Assembly: GCA_949130485.1 (NCBI GenBank) | Contig: OX422199.1 | Coordinates: forward strand, 6,008,902 to 6,072,901 | Reading direction: 5' to 3' | Source: Agelas oroides | Taxonomy: Eukaryota > Porifera > Demospongiae > Agelasida > Agelasidae | DNA length: 64,000 nucleotides | Part shown: positions 25,737-37,413 of the stretch, piece by piece | Layout of the letters: every line of letters begins with the position of its first letter | Position numbering within the stretch: the first letter of the stretch is position 1 | Position numbers and translations under genes: made by a program | Notes under the pieces: model-generated | Database searches by the model: none | Told to the model about the DNA's origin: nothing | The model's input: the letters and a program-made list of their open reading frames with translations, nothing else

Positions 25737-25866
25737 CGACTACTGTAACCCTACAGCGCATGCGCGCCGAGGGTTAATAATCACTAGTTTTCTTCATGCA
25801 GTGACTGCTCAGCCGGCTCCTGCATAAATGGACGCGTTGGCATAAAAGGTTTTAATTTCAAGTTAA

Positions 25867-26463
25867 CCCTTTAGGTCCTAAAATTACTTGTAAAATTTAC
25901 TCCACGTGGTATAGCTGCTGCAGACTGTGCTTCAAGAGCATGTAGCGCTGCTCAATAGACCTTACGACGATAATTACAGTATTCAACAGCCTCGGGGGTA
26001 TGCCCCGATGGTTATTTATAATGATTATTGCTCTGTGTAGAAGAGGTGGGATGCAAGGGGCGGGGCCATCTCCGAGGTAGCCACGCGGTAAGCGTGTTAG
26101 TCGTAGCTTTCACAAACTGTTTGTTTTCATTTTTCCTGCCGCTAATCGCTTCACTGCTGGAGAGAAGAGGTTCACAGTAACTCACAACAGGAGCGCTACT
26201 CCAGGTAAGCTCGGAACAAATGCCGTTTTACTTGTACGGTTCGATCGACGTTATCGCAGGCACACCGTCTCTGTTTTGACAGCTGCTTGCTCCGGTGTAC
26301 AGGACCCTAGCCAGCCTTCATCCTAGAGCCAGAGAGAGAGGAAGTACTAATAAACTAACTGTAATAATGTCAGCGCTTGGGCAAAAAGCGTTACGAAGAG
26401 AGAAGCCACCAAAGTAGTTAAATGTCAAAATGTTGCAGATCTGCAACATTTGTACTTAAAGGG
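25867..26463. mobile_element. 597-bp TTAA MITE, piggyBac-like
   Basis: Flanked by TTAA at 25863-25866 and 26464-26467. Ends are inverted: CCCTTTAGGT at the left and ACTTAAAGGG at the right. No transposase. A diverged, inverted relative of the same length lies at 37977-38580. Confidence 0.75.
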
Positions 26464-26511
26464 TTAATAACAGAGAACCTTCTTTCCATTTGAAACACTA
26501 TTCAATAGCAT

Positions 26512-27250
26512 GTACACTGTGTTTCTTTGAATAGATGCCGCCCTCGAATAGTCGCCGCCTTCGAATAGTAGCCACACAATCGGAAGCTCTGAAAAAAATT
26601 AACGCTGGCCTCGAATAGAGCGTTCTCAGCACGTGATCACAATTCCGTATACTAGAAATGAACCGCCATTTTGGTGCACAACTTGTACAGTATGTTATTA
26701 GCAGTATATGCGATATCGATAAAAACACCCACAGGTAAGCGTTTATATAGCTGTTTTAACTTATGTAGCAATGGTATTTTGTCCGATTCAACACATATTA
26801 GAAGCATTATAAGTATATCACTCATTTCGTGAAGATCGCCATAGAAGCTCCTATCTCGTGCACCAAAATGGCGGCTGTTTTCTGATTTCCTTCGTAATCT
26901 CGAACGTAATGACGTCACGTGCAATCGCTCTATAGTTGCCGCCTCGAAGAGTCGCGGCTAGTATACACGTCATGTGCACACGTGTGTACATAATATTTGA
27001 CGACGGTCACCACGCTAGTGCTAGGGCCATTTGTGTTGTATGAGTCATTCCACAGCTGACAGCAGGACTGAAAGGCTGCACATACTACTGACGGCATTAT
27101 ACCTTATCCAGCCGTCGTTGATGTCTGCAGGCTTTCCAAAGAAATAAACGCTGCCCTCGAATAGTAGCCACCCTCGAATAGTAGTCACACAAAAACGAGC
27201 AGTGAAAAAAATAGTAGCCACGGCGTCTGATCAAAGAAATACGGTAGCGT
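26512..27250. mobile_element. Mariner-like repeat remnants (CTCGAATAG family)
   Basis: Repeated ccctcgaatagtcgccgcc-type motifs occur near 26540-26620, 26930-26960 and 27150-27230. The right edge atcaaagaaatacggta is inverted relative to the left tttctttgaatag. This resembles the non-coding termini of Tc1/mariner MITEs. Boundaries are uncertain and there may be two elements. Confidence 0.45.
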
Positions 27251-27359
27251 ATAAAATATAATGCCATAAGTGAATGCACCTTAGAATTCTCCCTGTCACA
27301 TCTACCACTGTGTTTTTGTTATCATAATTAACATGTACTCCACAATTATATTCATGTAG

Positions 27360-27700
27360 ACACTGAACCTACCCTACCTGAACTACTGAAGTTCACATGC
27401 ACTGATGGAAAAGTGGTCAACATTCCTGTCGAAATAGAAACCAAGTATGTCAAGTTTGGTACCTTCCTCCTAGATGACAGAAATGGATCGAAGGTCAAGA
27501 TCATGGCCCATAAACATTTGAATGATTCCGAACGAATCAACACAGAAATCCTTCAGGAATGGCTGGCTGGAAAAGGCAAGCAACCAGTGACATGGACAAC
27601 TCTTGTTGAGGTCTTGCAAGACATTGAACTCACTGCCCTTGCTAGTGAGATTGAGGCTGTCAAGTGTCCACCACGACTAGTCTCCAAAGACCTAAGCTAG
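27360..27700 (+). CDS. Terminal exon encoding a death-like domain
   Basis: Begins after a plausible acceptor (attcatgtag) and ends at TAG. In frame it encodes TEPTLPELLKFTCTDGKVV, then KFGTFLLDDRNGSKV, then a helical segment containing EILQEWLAGKG, PVTWTTLVEVLQDIEL and ALASEIEAV. The EWLxGKGxxPVTWxTLVEVLxDI pattern is the typical core of invertebrate death domains, which bind other death domains in signalling complexes. It lies on the same strand 4.6 kb beyond the ROCO-like exons. Since ROCO and DAPK relatives carry C-terminal death domains, it may be the last exon of that gene. It needs an exon ending in phase 1 before it, which I did not find. Confidence 0.65.
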
Positions 27701-28406
27701 TCCACCTTAGTTGCTGGTTTTCTATTTTAGTTTTGTTATTTTCATTCATGAAACTAGTTTCAGTTCTAGTTATAGTTATTTTGCATCTCAAATACCATTT
27801 TTAGCTTTTAGTTTTAGTTATTTTGGATTGAAGAAACTATTTAGTTATTTGGGATCTGAGAATCTAGTTTTAGTTTGAGTTTTAGTTACCATACTTCAGT
27901 TAGTTTTACTTGTATGATGGTTATTTGTAGTAATATAAACGACAATATCTTACATCTAACACAAACGTATTTCAGTTTTCAGCAGGGCGTCTCTAGTCAA
28001 TGGACTGGCCTGAATATGGAATGGAACTGTGGAATGGAAAATGGAATAGCATAGTGAATGTACACAATTACAGCTAACTTGTGCAACTGGCACTATCCAT
28101 CAAGGTTGAGCTAGCTACTATGTGTCTAGGGCTCCTATGTTATCTGCGGGAGGAGAGGGGAGGGGCATTAGGAACCCAATGTTCTTCCCTCACCCATCAG
28201 GAATGGAATTTATAAAGGGTGATAAGCACAGTTAACTGCTGGATGCTTTGCACCCAGTCATCTAGAATGTCTGGGGGAATGCTCTCCCAGAAGATGTTTA
28301 CAATTTTGATGCTCAGAGGTTGCATCTGGTGGCTTCTAAGACTGCAAACAAGCAAAGGTGTGTTTTCTGACAGACATTGCATAACATAAAAATGTACCAG
28401 ATAATA
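27701..28406. other. Non-coding spacer with a degenerate TTTTAG-rich tract
   Basis: About 27715-27905 is a loose tandem of gttttagttatttt-like motifs. The rest looks unique, with no coding exon. The junction at about 28406 is where homology to the EGF-membrane gene family begins abruptly. Confidence 0.5.
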
Positions 28407-28621
28407 CAGAATGCCATGTGGCTCTCGCTGTTGTACCTGAATCTATCGGGATATTGATGCTTATTGCTAGTGTATTGATGTTTGTTGCTGTGGTATTGAT
28501 GATCACTGCAATACAGTGTGGGTCAATCTGTGTTGTGCATAAGCTTCAGAAAGTGGACGCTGAAGCTAAAATGGACACTGAAAGGTTTGTTATTGTGCCT
28601 CTACTAAATCTCGCCCTATAA
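28407..28621 (+). pseudogene. Copy A: three-prime remnant of the EGF-membrane gene family
   Basis: Homologous to the TM part of copies B and C. It starts in the middle of the last EGF exon at agaatgccatgtggctctcg and encodes VALAVVPESIGILMLIASVLMF, then a Val/Leu/Met-rich helix and HKLQKVDAEAKMDTE. No EGF coding sequence precedes it, so the five-prime part was lost by deletion or rearrangement. After the aaag|gtttgt donor-like site the reading diverges from B and C. Flanking sequence to about 30226 is homologous to the three-prime flanks of B and C. Confidence 0.8.
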
Positions 28622-30230
28622 GGGCAATATTGCAAAGTCAAGAAATTATGTTATATACCAATCACACCATACCCTAAATTTATGTGGGCATGTCTGTCTA
28701 CACATATTTACGTCTTATGGTTATGTATGCAATTTGGAGACTATGTATATTGCAAGCAACCATAATAGCTACAAGTTACTTGTAGTGCAGCTGTATCATA
28801 CTTTTCTCTACTCTGTGTGTAGCTAGTTCCCACATGAATGTTAATGTTTTCAATCAGAATAACTAAAAGTGGCAGTCTCTGCCAGAAACTGAACATTATT
28901 TCAGAGTGTATTTCAAGCACATCACCAAGTTCAAACCACTGTAATAGCTGCTGAACTTTGTTAAGGGTGAAGCTCATGGGCTTTCTGTAAATGCATGAAC
29001 ACATGACAGAGGAGGTTGGATACATTTTCTGTGCATGTAACCATGCGCTGTTCCTGTGCAGAATATAAGTCCCTCGGGGAAGCCCTATCTCTTCAGTCTA
29101 AGTGACCTAGGGGAGTGAATGGGGTTGATGGGATATTTGGAATGGGATATTTGGAATGGGATATTTGGAATGGGATATTGTACCCCACTAGAGCTCTCGA
29201 AAATTGCCAATATCATTGAGATACTCGTAAGCACTTTTGAGAACTTGTCAGCATAAAAGGTACACACACCAGAGTTGGTGGTTTGGGAACAAGACTAGCA
29301 TGTCAGATGACAGTGTCCCAGCTTTTATTATGTGATACAGCATTTTGAACTCAAGTGATGCAATTGAGATATGTGACAGGTCAATTTCTATTCCGGGCTG
29401 CCACAAATGGTGTTTGTAGTGGTGCAGTATAAAATGTGACAGTGATTGAACCTTTGTTGAAATTCCCACCAGTGGCACTGACTAATAATGTTACAGTAGA
29501 CAATATATGTATGTTCCATGTTTCGTTAAGTCTTTCAAGCAAGAACACCTCTCTCAATCTCTGGAGTGTGTGTGTGAGAGATGACCTAGCTTAATAAACT
29601 AGGTCTAAAATTTACAGTGTGTAAGTATGATGCGATGAACAGCTCCAGTCATGCAGAGGGCCACATTAGTAAAACTTTTATGAAGTTCACACCCCAGTTA
29701 TTTTTCAGGACATCCTTCTGTTTATGTGTATCATTTTATTCCCACGCTTAGTTTCTGTACAATCCATGCATAGTTTATACTGCTAAAGAAGGACTATCAG
29801 GCCATCATTTGAATACTTTATATTATCTAGATTTGTTATATTCTGAAGATAAATTTCCGGTAACAAGATGTTTGTAATTTTGAAAGATTGTCTAATATGC
29901 AGTCAGAGAGCCATGTTTGTTGTCCAGACAGGAAGAAAAGCCTATTGCACGTATATTTGTAATTAGTCATTGCCTCATAGAGGTGGGTACATCACAGACT
30001 GGTGGCCAGTTTGTTACAAGGAACATCTCTCACCATACAGTAGCTGATATGAGCAGACTGACTATACTAGACTGTGAAGTGTTGCTAAGTGTTATGGTTA
30101 TGAAATGGTGTGAACACTGGCATCCTAATCTTTAATTTGATTATGCACAAGGTTTCAATTGTGATTCACTTTCTCTCCATAGCTATATACCATGTAACTA
30201 CTACACCTATGTTGCATTGCAGTTCCTATA
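28622..30230. repeat. Three-prime flank of copy A, shared with flanks of copies B and C
   Basis: Matches about 50929-52040 and 61813-63330 through landmarks such as taagggcaat, gtcagagagccatgtttgtt and gaagataaat. A triplicated gggatatttggaat tract lies near 29130-29175. From about 29978 the sequence runs inverted relative to the corresponding B-C and C-D spacers. No further gene was seen. Confidence 0.75.
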
Positions 30231-30274
30231 GACGGTGTGCCTCCAGAATCCAGGGGGCGTGGCTTCAGACTTAA

Positions 30275-30544
30275 AATGTTGCCATGGTTATACCAATTTT
30301 ATGTGACAATCCTGATAGTCGGAATGACTCAACTCTGAAATATGGAAGCTATCAGCCTTATGGTTGATTTTTAACAAAATTGTCAAACTTTTGTCCTTAA
30401 GTATGGAGTTCTATGGTGTGTGGCAACTTTTTGCCCCACGCCATAGAACTCCATACTTAAAAGTCACAGTTTGACAATTTTTGAATATTTCAGAGGTGAG
30501 TCATTCCGACTATCGTATAAAATTGGTATCACCATGGCAACATT
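30275..30544. mobile_element. 270-bp TTAA foldback MITE inside the TIR of the 12-kb element
   Basis: A near-complete hairpin: aatgttgccatggt at the left, accatggcaacatt at the right, and a long inner stem around ccatagaactccatactt. TTAA lies at 30271-30274 and 30545-30548. The intact opposite TIR at 42176-42190 has a single TTAA at the matching place, confirming insertion. Confidence 0.85.
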
Positions 30545-30738
30545 TTAAGGTGGCAGTGAAGTCTCTCAGCGGAGGTTAACAAAAACATAAACCTGGGTTA
30601 CAGTCAGGACCAGGGTTACTCCTAGTTTCAGGGTTAGGGTTTGGTTTAGGGCAATCTTGCTTTGCCTAATTCGAAAAAAGGGTTTTAGCAGCTTATTAAT
30701 ATATTCATGAGCCAAAACTGCCACTAGATGGACGCATC
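30545..30738. other. Unique spacer with a short telomere-like tract
   Basis: Inner side of the left TIR. Contains cagggttagggtttgg and a following tttaggg near 30630-30653. No coding sequence. Confidence 0.5.
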
Positions 30739-31839
30739 TAGAGTAACCGACCAATTGTTGGACGGACTAATATTCGGACGCTTGTTTCAGGCAAACGAAA
30801 GGTTTCCTGCATTTCGATCTTGCGCCAGTTTGTAGACTTACTTGCGTACTATTTGCAATCCAAAGATGAACTTGCTGCGATATAGCTTCGCGGTAACGAA
30901 ATTAGCGTCCGAAAACTGCAGATTTCGGACGATACGGTCAATTTTCGGACATTGCTTATACAGAAGCTGGAGAAACGCGTAGAGCTACCAAATTCGGTAG
31001 GCAGGTACTCCTATCCTTCCCCTCACAAAGCTCCAAATTTCGGGTTCTGCTGCACTTTGCCGATGTAATAGCAAGATGTTATTCGCAGGCTATCGCGTGA
31101 TCAATGTTCGGACACACGTGAACAGAATTCATGCAGCAGTTAGCCTCGTACCCATGCAGGCACCTCCCCAGCCTGGGTACGAGACTATGCAAACTATTTA
31201 CCGCGCTATAAAACAACAATAGTGATATAAATACTTGCTACCTCTATTCTTGTGTGAATTTGCAATTGAATCAGATTCTCAGGTACTGGGAATGTCCATC
31301 ATGCCTTCAGTGATAGTGTGACTAGACTGTATGAGTATTCATATCACTATTGTGTTTTATAGCGCGGTAAATAGTTTGCATAGTCTCGTACTCAGGCTGG
31401 GGAGGTGCCTGCATGGGTACGAGGCTAACTGCTGCATGAATTCTGTTCACGTGTGTCCGAACATTGATCACGCGATAGCCTGCGAATAATATCTTGCTAT
31501 TACATCGGCAAAGTGCAGCAGAACCCGAAATTTGGAGTTTTGTGAGGGGAAGGATAGGAGTACCTGCCTACCGAATTTGGTAGCTCTACGCGTTTCTCCA
31601 GCTTCTGTATAAGCAAAGTCCGAAAATTGACCGTATCGTCCGAAATCTGCAGTTTTCGGACGCTAATTTCGTTAGGCTGTAGTACCGCGAAGCGATATCG
31701 CAGCAAGTTCATCTTTGGATTGCAAATAGTACGCAAGTAAGTCTACAAACTGGCGCAAGATCGAAATGCAGAAAACCTTTCGTTTGCCTGAAACAAGCGT
31801 CCGAATATTAGTTCGTCCGACAATTGGTCGATTACTCTA
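30739..31839. repeat. 1.1-kb near-perfect palindrome
   Basis: Arms of about 500 bp (30739-31234 and 31334-31839) surround a loop of about 99 bp. Arms appear about 97% identical. Each arm contains a 47-bp family-1-like hairpin (31141-31187 and 31381-31427), so that insertion predates formation of the palindrome. One arm encodes a 78-codon frame of unknown meaning. Possibly a foldback transposon or the product of an inverted duplication. Confidence 0.9.
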
Positions 31840-32727
31840 CTCTCAAAGTCAGACTAGACTCATGTTTGTCACTACTCTTTTTTATTTTTTTATTTTTTAT
31901 TTTTTTTTTATGGAAACAGGTTTATGTAACAGCAAAGGTCACAAGAAGATAGCTACATACATAAGAGACTAATAGCTAATATTAATCTTGGACCCAGTAC
32001 AGAGACAAAAAAAAAAACACTACACAATAGTTATACATCAGAGAGTCGGTAGACTCTATGTAGGGATGGCGCCGACGCGCAATATATGCAATACTTAAGC
32101 AAAAGCCGTATACAGTCGAACCGCAACCGTACCGTATTACGTTTAAAACGAGAGATTTATTTTCGCATTGCTTCCGCGCTCTATGAAAAAAACGGCGTTT
32201 CATCAATTCGCGCATCGCAACAAAACTTCCTTTACCTCCTTCCCAAATTATTTTTTAACTCCTTCGACATAGCACGCTGCTACTTCATTTAGTATAGAGT
32301 ACTACTATAAAAAAAAAGGCAACAAAATCTGTAACACGTAGTAGCAAATTATAGCCGAAGCCAACAGGTACCAAAATGACAGCCTTCGCGAACTGTTTGC
32401 ACACTTCCGTTTCTGTACATTTTGGCGGTCATGCTATCCACAGCCGATAGCACAAAGGTGGGTGTCTCCGTACGTGCTATGAATGATTTTGTTCCGCAAA
32501 CTTCCACCAAGAAATACAGCACAACAGTAAGCAGCAATATTATTGCATGCAAGGTGAATTATTGATGAATAACACACTGAGAAATGCAGAACTTGTCTAT
32601 ACAGACAGAGTAATGAAGTCTTGGAACTTGATATTGAGCTCGCGAAGTACCAGTATGCCACCGATAATATTGCTAGAGCATCACCTGCACAGCCTTCAGC
32701 ACATTGATGCTCACAGTACTGGTCTCT

Positions 32728-33131
32728 GTTGTGTACTGTGTGTATATGTGTCTGTGTACGTGTATGTATTTATGTGTATGTGAGTGCATGTGTGGATGCA
32801 TGTTGTGTATGTCTTTGTGCGTGTGTCTGTCTGTGTGCGTGCATGCGTGTACAAGTGTGTGCATGCGTGCATGTGCGTGTGTGTACGTGTATACGTGCGT
32901 GTGTGTACGTGTATACGTGTGCGTGTGTGTGTGCGTGCGTGTGTACATGTGTGTGTACGTGTGTACATGTGTGTGTGTGTGCATGTACATGTGTGTGCGT
33001 GTGTACATGTGTGCGTGCGTGTGTACGTGTGTGTGTGTGCGTGCGTGTGTACATGTGTGTGCGTGCGTGTGTACATGTGTGTGCGTGCGTGTGTACATGT
33101 GTGTGTGCATGTATGTGTGTGTGTGTGTGCA
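32728..33131. repeat. Interrupted (TG)n/(CA)n microsatellite
   Basis: About 400 bp of tgtgtgcgtgtgtacatgtg-type sequence. Cys/Val and His/Thr frames on the two strands are by-products. Confidence 0.95.
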
Positions 33132-33435
33132 GAGGTGAATGTCAACCACGGAAAGGAAGATGTATACACTATTGTCAAATTTTCTGGAGGAAATGATATA
33201 GTCTTAGAACCAGATCCTTGAAAATCGAAAAGGAGGGTCTGGTACACAGCACACTTCTGATTGGCTTTATTAACCATTCTGATGTGCATTTATTGGAAAT
33301 GTTAACCACACAAGAGCGGTTTCAGCAAGCAGTCGCGTTTTCCATTTTTTGGGGACGTGTATGGGAATGTGACTATTATGGATATAGTATTATACCACAT
33401 CAGTTTATAAGCAGCCTCACTCCCACAACATGGCT

Positions 33436-33762
33436 ATGTTTTCTGAGCTTTATCTTGCTGTATGGTGGCGGGGAAGGCTAAGCAGAGGCTAGTACTGTGA
33501 ATGACCTAACCTCAAGTTGTTAACGGCAGCAGTGATGATGGACAATCTTGCTGAAAAGGTTCACAAGTGTCCACTAACTTTGGGTCGTTAAATATTGTTT
33601 GCGGGTGCGAAAGCTGTCCATTATACAGAGTAGCGGGATGTCCGCTATACAAGGGTTGCTTAAGCATTGAAGTCAATGGAAGGACAGTCAGGACTTTCAG
33701 AATTGTCCGTTATATCGTGGGTGTCCGCTGTTGAGGGGTGTCTGTCAAGTGGGGTTCCACTG
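33436..33762. mobile_element. Partial Tc1/mariner-like MITE (copy 1 of 3)
   Basis: Inverted relative to the full copies at 48800-49285 and 59630-60116. Ends gggttccactg followed by TA (33763-33764). Homology fades left of about 33436 (ttttctgagctttat), so the other end is missing or badly diverged. Confidence 0.6.
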
Positions 33763-33931
33763 TAGAGGGTAAAAATACACAGCAGTTTTCAGCAACACCC
33801 ACTTACAACAGCACCAAGCCTGTTTTGCAATAAGAAGTTGGTGAATTTTTTCTCTGGCAGGCTCACTTGGTTACTGCTCTGGTAACTGTTTGCAAAAATG
33901 CTGAATTAATTGGGGCAAGCCTGAGCAAGCA

Positions 33932-34572
33932 TAGCCTCGTACCCAGGCCGTTAATTAGGAAAAACGGCCTGGCAACTTATCCGAGTTCAAACTGTTGACT
34001 TCCACTGCACTGGAGTTGTCAGTACCAATCAGATTTCAGAACGCTTCACGTGACAGTTGTACAGAATTTTAATTGCGTCATAAATGCATCACAGTATTAT
34101 ACCCGTACCGTACCGTGGTACCTCTAGTGCTTGGAATGACGCTTTTGTTCGAACTCCTTCCGCTGACTTGTGTGCAACAACTACAGTGCCTGCGGACAAA
34201 ACGGATTCTTTATAAAAAAGGACCTGTTCGAGAGTAGCAGTGTCAGGTACTGGTTAGTACTTACTGTCAGTCGGGCACATCGACATCGGTGAGCGAGAGC
34301 GGGTCTACTGCAAGCGGTTCGTATACAGATGACAAGTAAGACAGTAACCATCCAATATAAGCCTGTAACGAGTCTACTGGCAACAACAACACGCTTGCAC
34401 AATTACGAACAGTCACGTGGCTACGATTAAATATCACATGCATTATCCAATATTCATGGCTTGTATGGGTGCAGCTGTAATCTTTTTTACGTCACATCCG
34501 TATACAGTTTGAACCCGGGTAAGTTGCCAGGCCGTTTTTCCTAATTAACGGCCTGGGTACGAAGTGAGGCTA
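33932..34572. mobile_element. 641-bp foldback MITE (family 1), 9-bp duplication
   Basis: Inverted ends of about 64 bp start TAGCCTCGTACCCAGGCC. Each contains a sub-hairpin ggccgttaattagg..aaacggcc and runs inward to tccgagttcaaactg. Flanks gagcaagca (33923-33931) and gaacaagca (34573-34581) match 8 of 9. The interior has a GC-rich unique segment with no clear gene. Confidence 0.8.
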
Positions 34573-35662
34573 GAACAAGCACTACACTAGTGAGTTGTAT
34601 ACAGTCTACATGCAGGCCTCAGGCTTCCTACACCACTTACAAATCAGATTAGCAATTACAAGTAGTCAACTAAAACTACAGCTTGTTATTACGCCAACTT
34701 CCTGGGAATTTCCAAGCATATTAATGAACAATATCATGACTACATGTTGCCTGTATTTGCAACCAGGATCAAAATGGAATCAAGCAATCAATGTCCTTAT
34801 TAAGTTTGGATCAAGAGATCAAGGTGACCAGTGAACTGCAAAAATTAAGGGATCAACGATACAAAGAAGGCACAGGTGTCATTGTGTCCTCTAAAGTGCC
34901 GTAAATCAAGTGATCATGAGCAAGTATTTTTGCTAATCAAAATCTTTATCCTGGTTGCAAATGCTTCAACAAGCAACATATAAGTGACTACCCTTTGTGT
35001 GGTTTCATTGCAGTCAAATAAGTGAGAGACCAATGTATAGGTGGGGTTGAAACTATGACCTGTACCAGCCACCATTATCCACTCTTAACATACCCTCAAA
35101 CTCGGTCTGCACAATGCCGTTTCTGCAAAGCTATGATATTTATACCTACCTCAACAATAGAGTACTTACTGAACTTTACTGAAACCGAACAAAATCTACT
35201 GTTCCACTCACCAGTGCCGGAGTAGGCGCCGCCGTGTGGTAGCAGAAGCTCATCTTGGTCGACTGCCAACCCGCTGTTTTGACGTATAATACCACCGTCA
35301 TCTTGCATGTTACAAACAAAACACCACAGTGTATATCTATCGCCACTCTTTTACCATTTCAAACGGTTAAATCTTGGTATAGTAGTCTAGAAGCAGCTGC
35401 CGCGCCATTTTCTTTCAAGTGGTTCACGTGCTGCAAAAGGCGGCCATTTTGTAGAAAAACGCCCACTTCCGCGAAATTAAATCGCAACGTGTTGCGGTTC
35501 GACTGTATAACTTCACCACAAACACGCTAAAAGCTTATTTAAGCGCCCAGACGTCCTCTTTGAGTGCCTTTGTGATCAGCAAGACTCATATAAGTGGCCA
35601 AAAGCCACGCGGAAGACAGCTAAACGCAAAAGTGTGCAGTAGGGAAAGTGCCATTTTTCGTA
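34573..35662. other. No recognised gene
   Basis: Unique-looking sequence with short open frames only. The only structured feature is the right terminus of the possible mariner-type element at 35491-35505. Confidence 0.4.
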
Positions 35663-36041
35663 TAGACCTTATGCAATTGACGTCATCACCTCACGTAAAC
35701 AAACGTGAAACGGGCAGTAGGCGGAAATCCGGATACTAAATGACCGCGGTCAATGGAGCTTAAGTACAGCGGAGCAGTTTGCGAGCTCCTTTCTCACCAG
35801 CGCAGTAAGTGATTTTACGTTTACACCCAGAATGTACAAGGCCTCAACAGGACCTAACGCTCACCGAAGCGAATAAGCTTACCTGCATGCTTCGTTGACG
35901 CAGCGAGCTCGCAAAGTGCTTCGCTGTACTTAAGCTCCATAGACCGCGGTCTTCCTTGCCACTCAAAATGGCGGCGTAGTATCCGGATTCCGTCCACTTT
36001 CCGTTTTACGTTTAATTACGTGAGGTATTGCATAAGGTCTA
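35663..36041. mobile_element. 379-bp foldback element (tagaccttatgcaat ends)
   Basis: Left end tagaccttatgcaattgacg and right end attgcataaggtcta are inverted. The match also includes acctcacgtaa, atccggatac, accgcggtc and cttaagtacagc. No clear target duplication. A related end-like tagaccttacg occurs near 25956. Confidence 0.65.
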
Positions 36042-36062
36042 TTCTTCTTTCTTTCTTGTTAA

Positions 36063-36660
36063 GGTTACGATGAACAACCTGTCCTATCTCAGAATTCAAT
36101 AAATGCGCTTGAATGTCAGCGTTATAACTCTAGAGTGCTTGGAGGTATTTTAGCGCTTCAAAAGCCTACGCAGATACCGAAGACCAGGCTATACATAATG
36201 CTCTTTTGGTCATAACAGCTCTAGCAGCTTATAATCCACACCATCCAGAACAAAGCCTTCACATAAACTCTCTTGCGTCAAATATCTGCTTACTGACGGC
36301 CCTCAAACTCACCGTTTTCGGTTACTAGTCTCCTAGCACAAGTATCTAGGTCGAGTCGATGGCAATTTTGAAGCAGCGCTCGAAATGTGGGCGCTACATA
36401 AAATTTTGAGTAGCATTCTTCGTAAACCACGACCGAAAAAGCCATTTCTGACGGTTTGTCCAGAACTTTTTTGGCAAAACTTCACGAGTCGACCTCGAAA
36501 ATTTAGTACGGAAGGCCGTAGAGCTGTTATCTTCCGCAGAAAATAGTAGTTCGCTAAAATTGACGCAAAGTTAGTAACGGTAGGAATGCATTCGGACTTG
36601 CGGGTATACGTCATGAATATAATTATAGATAAGCGCGCGCACAGCTTGTTCATCGTAACC
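36063..36660. mobile_element. 598-bp TTAA element
   Basis: Ends ggttacgatgaacaacctgt and its near complement (20 of about 22 matching including flank) are bordered by TTAA at 36059-36062 and 36661-36664. The interior holds a 106-codon minus frame with no recognised domain. Confidence 0.7.
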
Positions 36661-36882
36661 TTAAGACCACCGTGTTCAACAACGATATCTCACAAACGGT
36701 TTAAGTGCTCACCGTCATTTTAGCACGAAACTGATACTTATCAGAGCACGGAGCTCTACGACCACTCAGCGTCTTCATAACTTCAAATTCACCCTGGTCT
36801 ACAAAAGCCATTCACAACACTCTGAGGCTGCTGTCCGTTGCTTAGGACTCCATTTTCTAATTTTCTACGCATGCGCAAACGG

Positions 36883-36933
36883 AGTCTCGTTCCCAGACCA
36901 AAGACCACGGTCATTGGTCTGGAAGTGAGAGTA
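36883..36933. repeat. Small family-1-like hairpin
   Basis: agtctcgttcccagacca pairs with tggtctggaagtgaga around a loop of about 17 bases. It resembles a degraded minimal family-1 element; no duplication is clear. Confidence 0.4.
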
Positions 36934-37413
36934 CACAAGCGAGCGGGCATGACTGGCACGGTCTTTTCCTCCCAGCGACGTTGTGCAAGGCTTATGAACA
37001 CCACGTAGGTAAGGCGCTGCATTCAACTGCCTACTTGTAGCTACACTAAAAATAGCCTACTCACAGCTTTAGTGAACTGTAAAGCTAGGATGGTCAGTTG
37101 TCAGTATGTCTGTATGATAGTTTTCTGTGCTGCAGTTGGTCAGTCGTCATGTGATTGACAACTGAATCATGAAATTGGTTTCACAAAGTTTGGTACGGAG
37201 AGTGGTTGGCCCTTCATCAGGTTCTAGCTGGCTATATTGCACGTAATTGTTACACTTTTCTCCAGGGAGGGCAGATATCACACTGGAATCACTACTAAAC
37301 TGTCAACACCACTTCAAGTTCTGGTTTTGTAGTTACACTTGAAATATTCTTCTTAGGCTTAGGTCAAACTGTAACTGAGATTAACATCAAAAAAAGCACA
37401 GAAACAAGACTTT

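Larger units (their letters stand above)
22724..27359. other. Repeat-filled region between ROCO-like exons and the death-domain exon
   Basis: Contains a likely 69-bp exon (23062-23130; acceptor tctctgcag, donor gtgagt; encodes STSISYSPRRSGLDQARF and keeps phase 2 on both sides). It also has two family-1 MITEs, a 1.2-kb palindrome, an AC microsatellite, a TTAA element and mariner-like CTCGAATAG repeats. If the flanking exons are one gene, all of this is intronic. Confidence 0.5.
32113..35505. mobile_element. Possible mariner-type element with 15-bp TIRs
   Basis: cagtcgaaccgcaac at 32113 and its complement ending at 35505 are inverted and flanked by TA. Flanking bases extend the match to tatacagtcgaaccgcaac. 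Further inward only patches match (ttaatttcgc-like). No transposase frame was seen. The interior contains a CA/TG microsatellite, a Tc1-like fragment and a family-1 MITE, so it would be heavily nested. Confidence 0.4.

Noticed and set aside
32673..33289. His/Thr and Cys/Val-rich frames
   Set aside because: Products of the TG/CA microsatellite.
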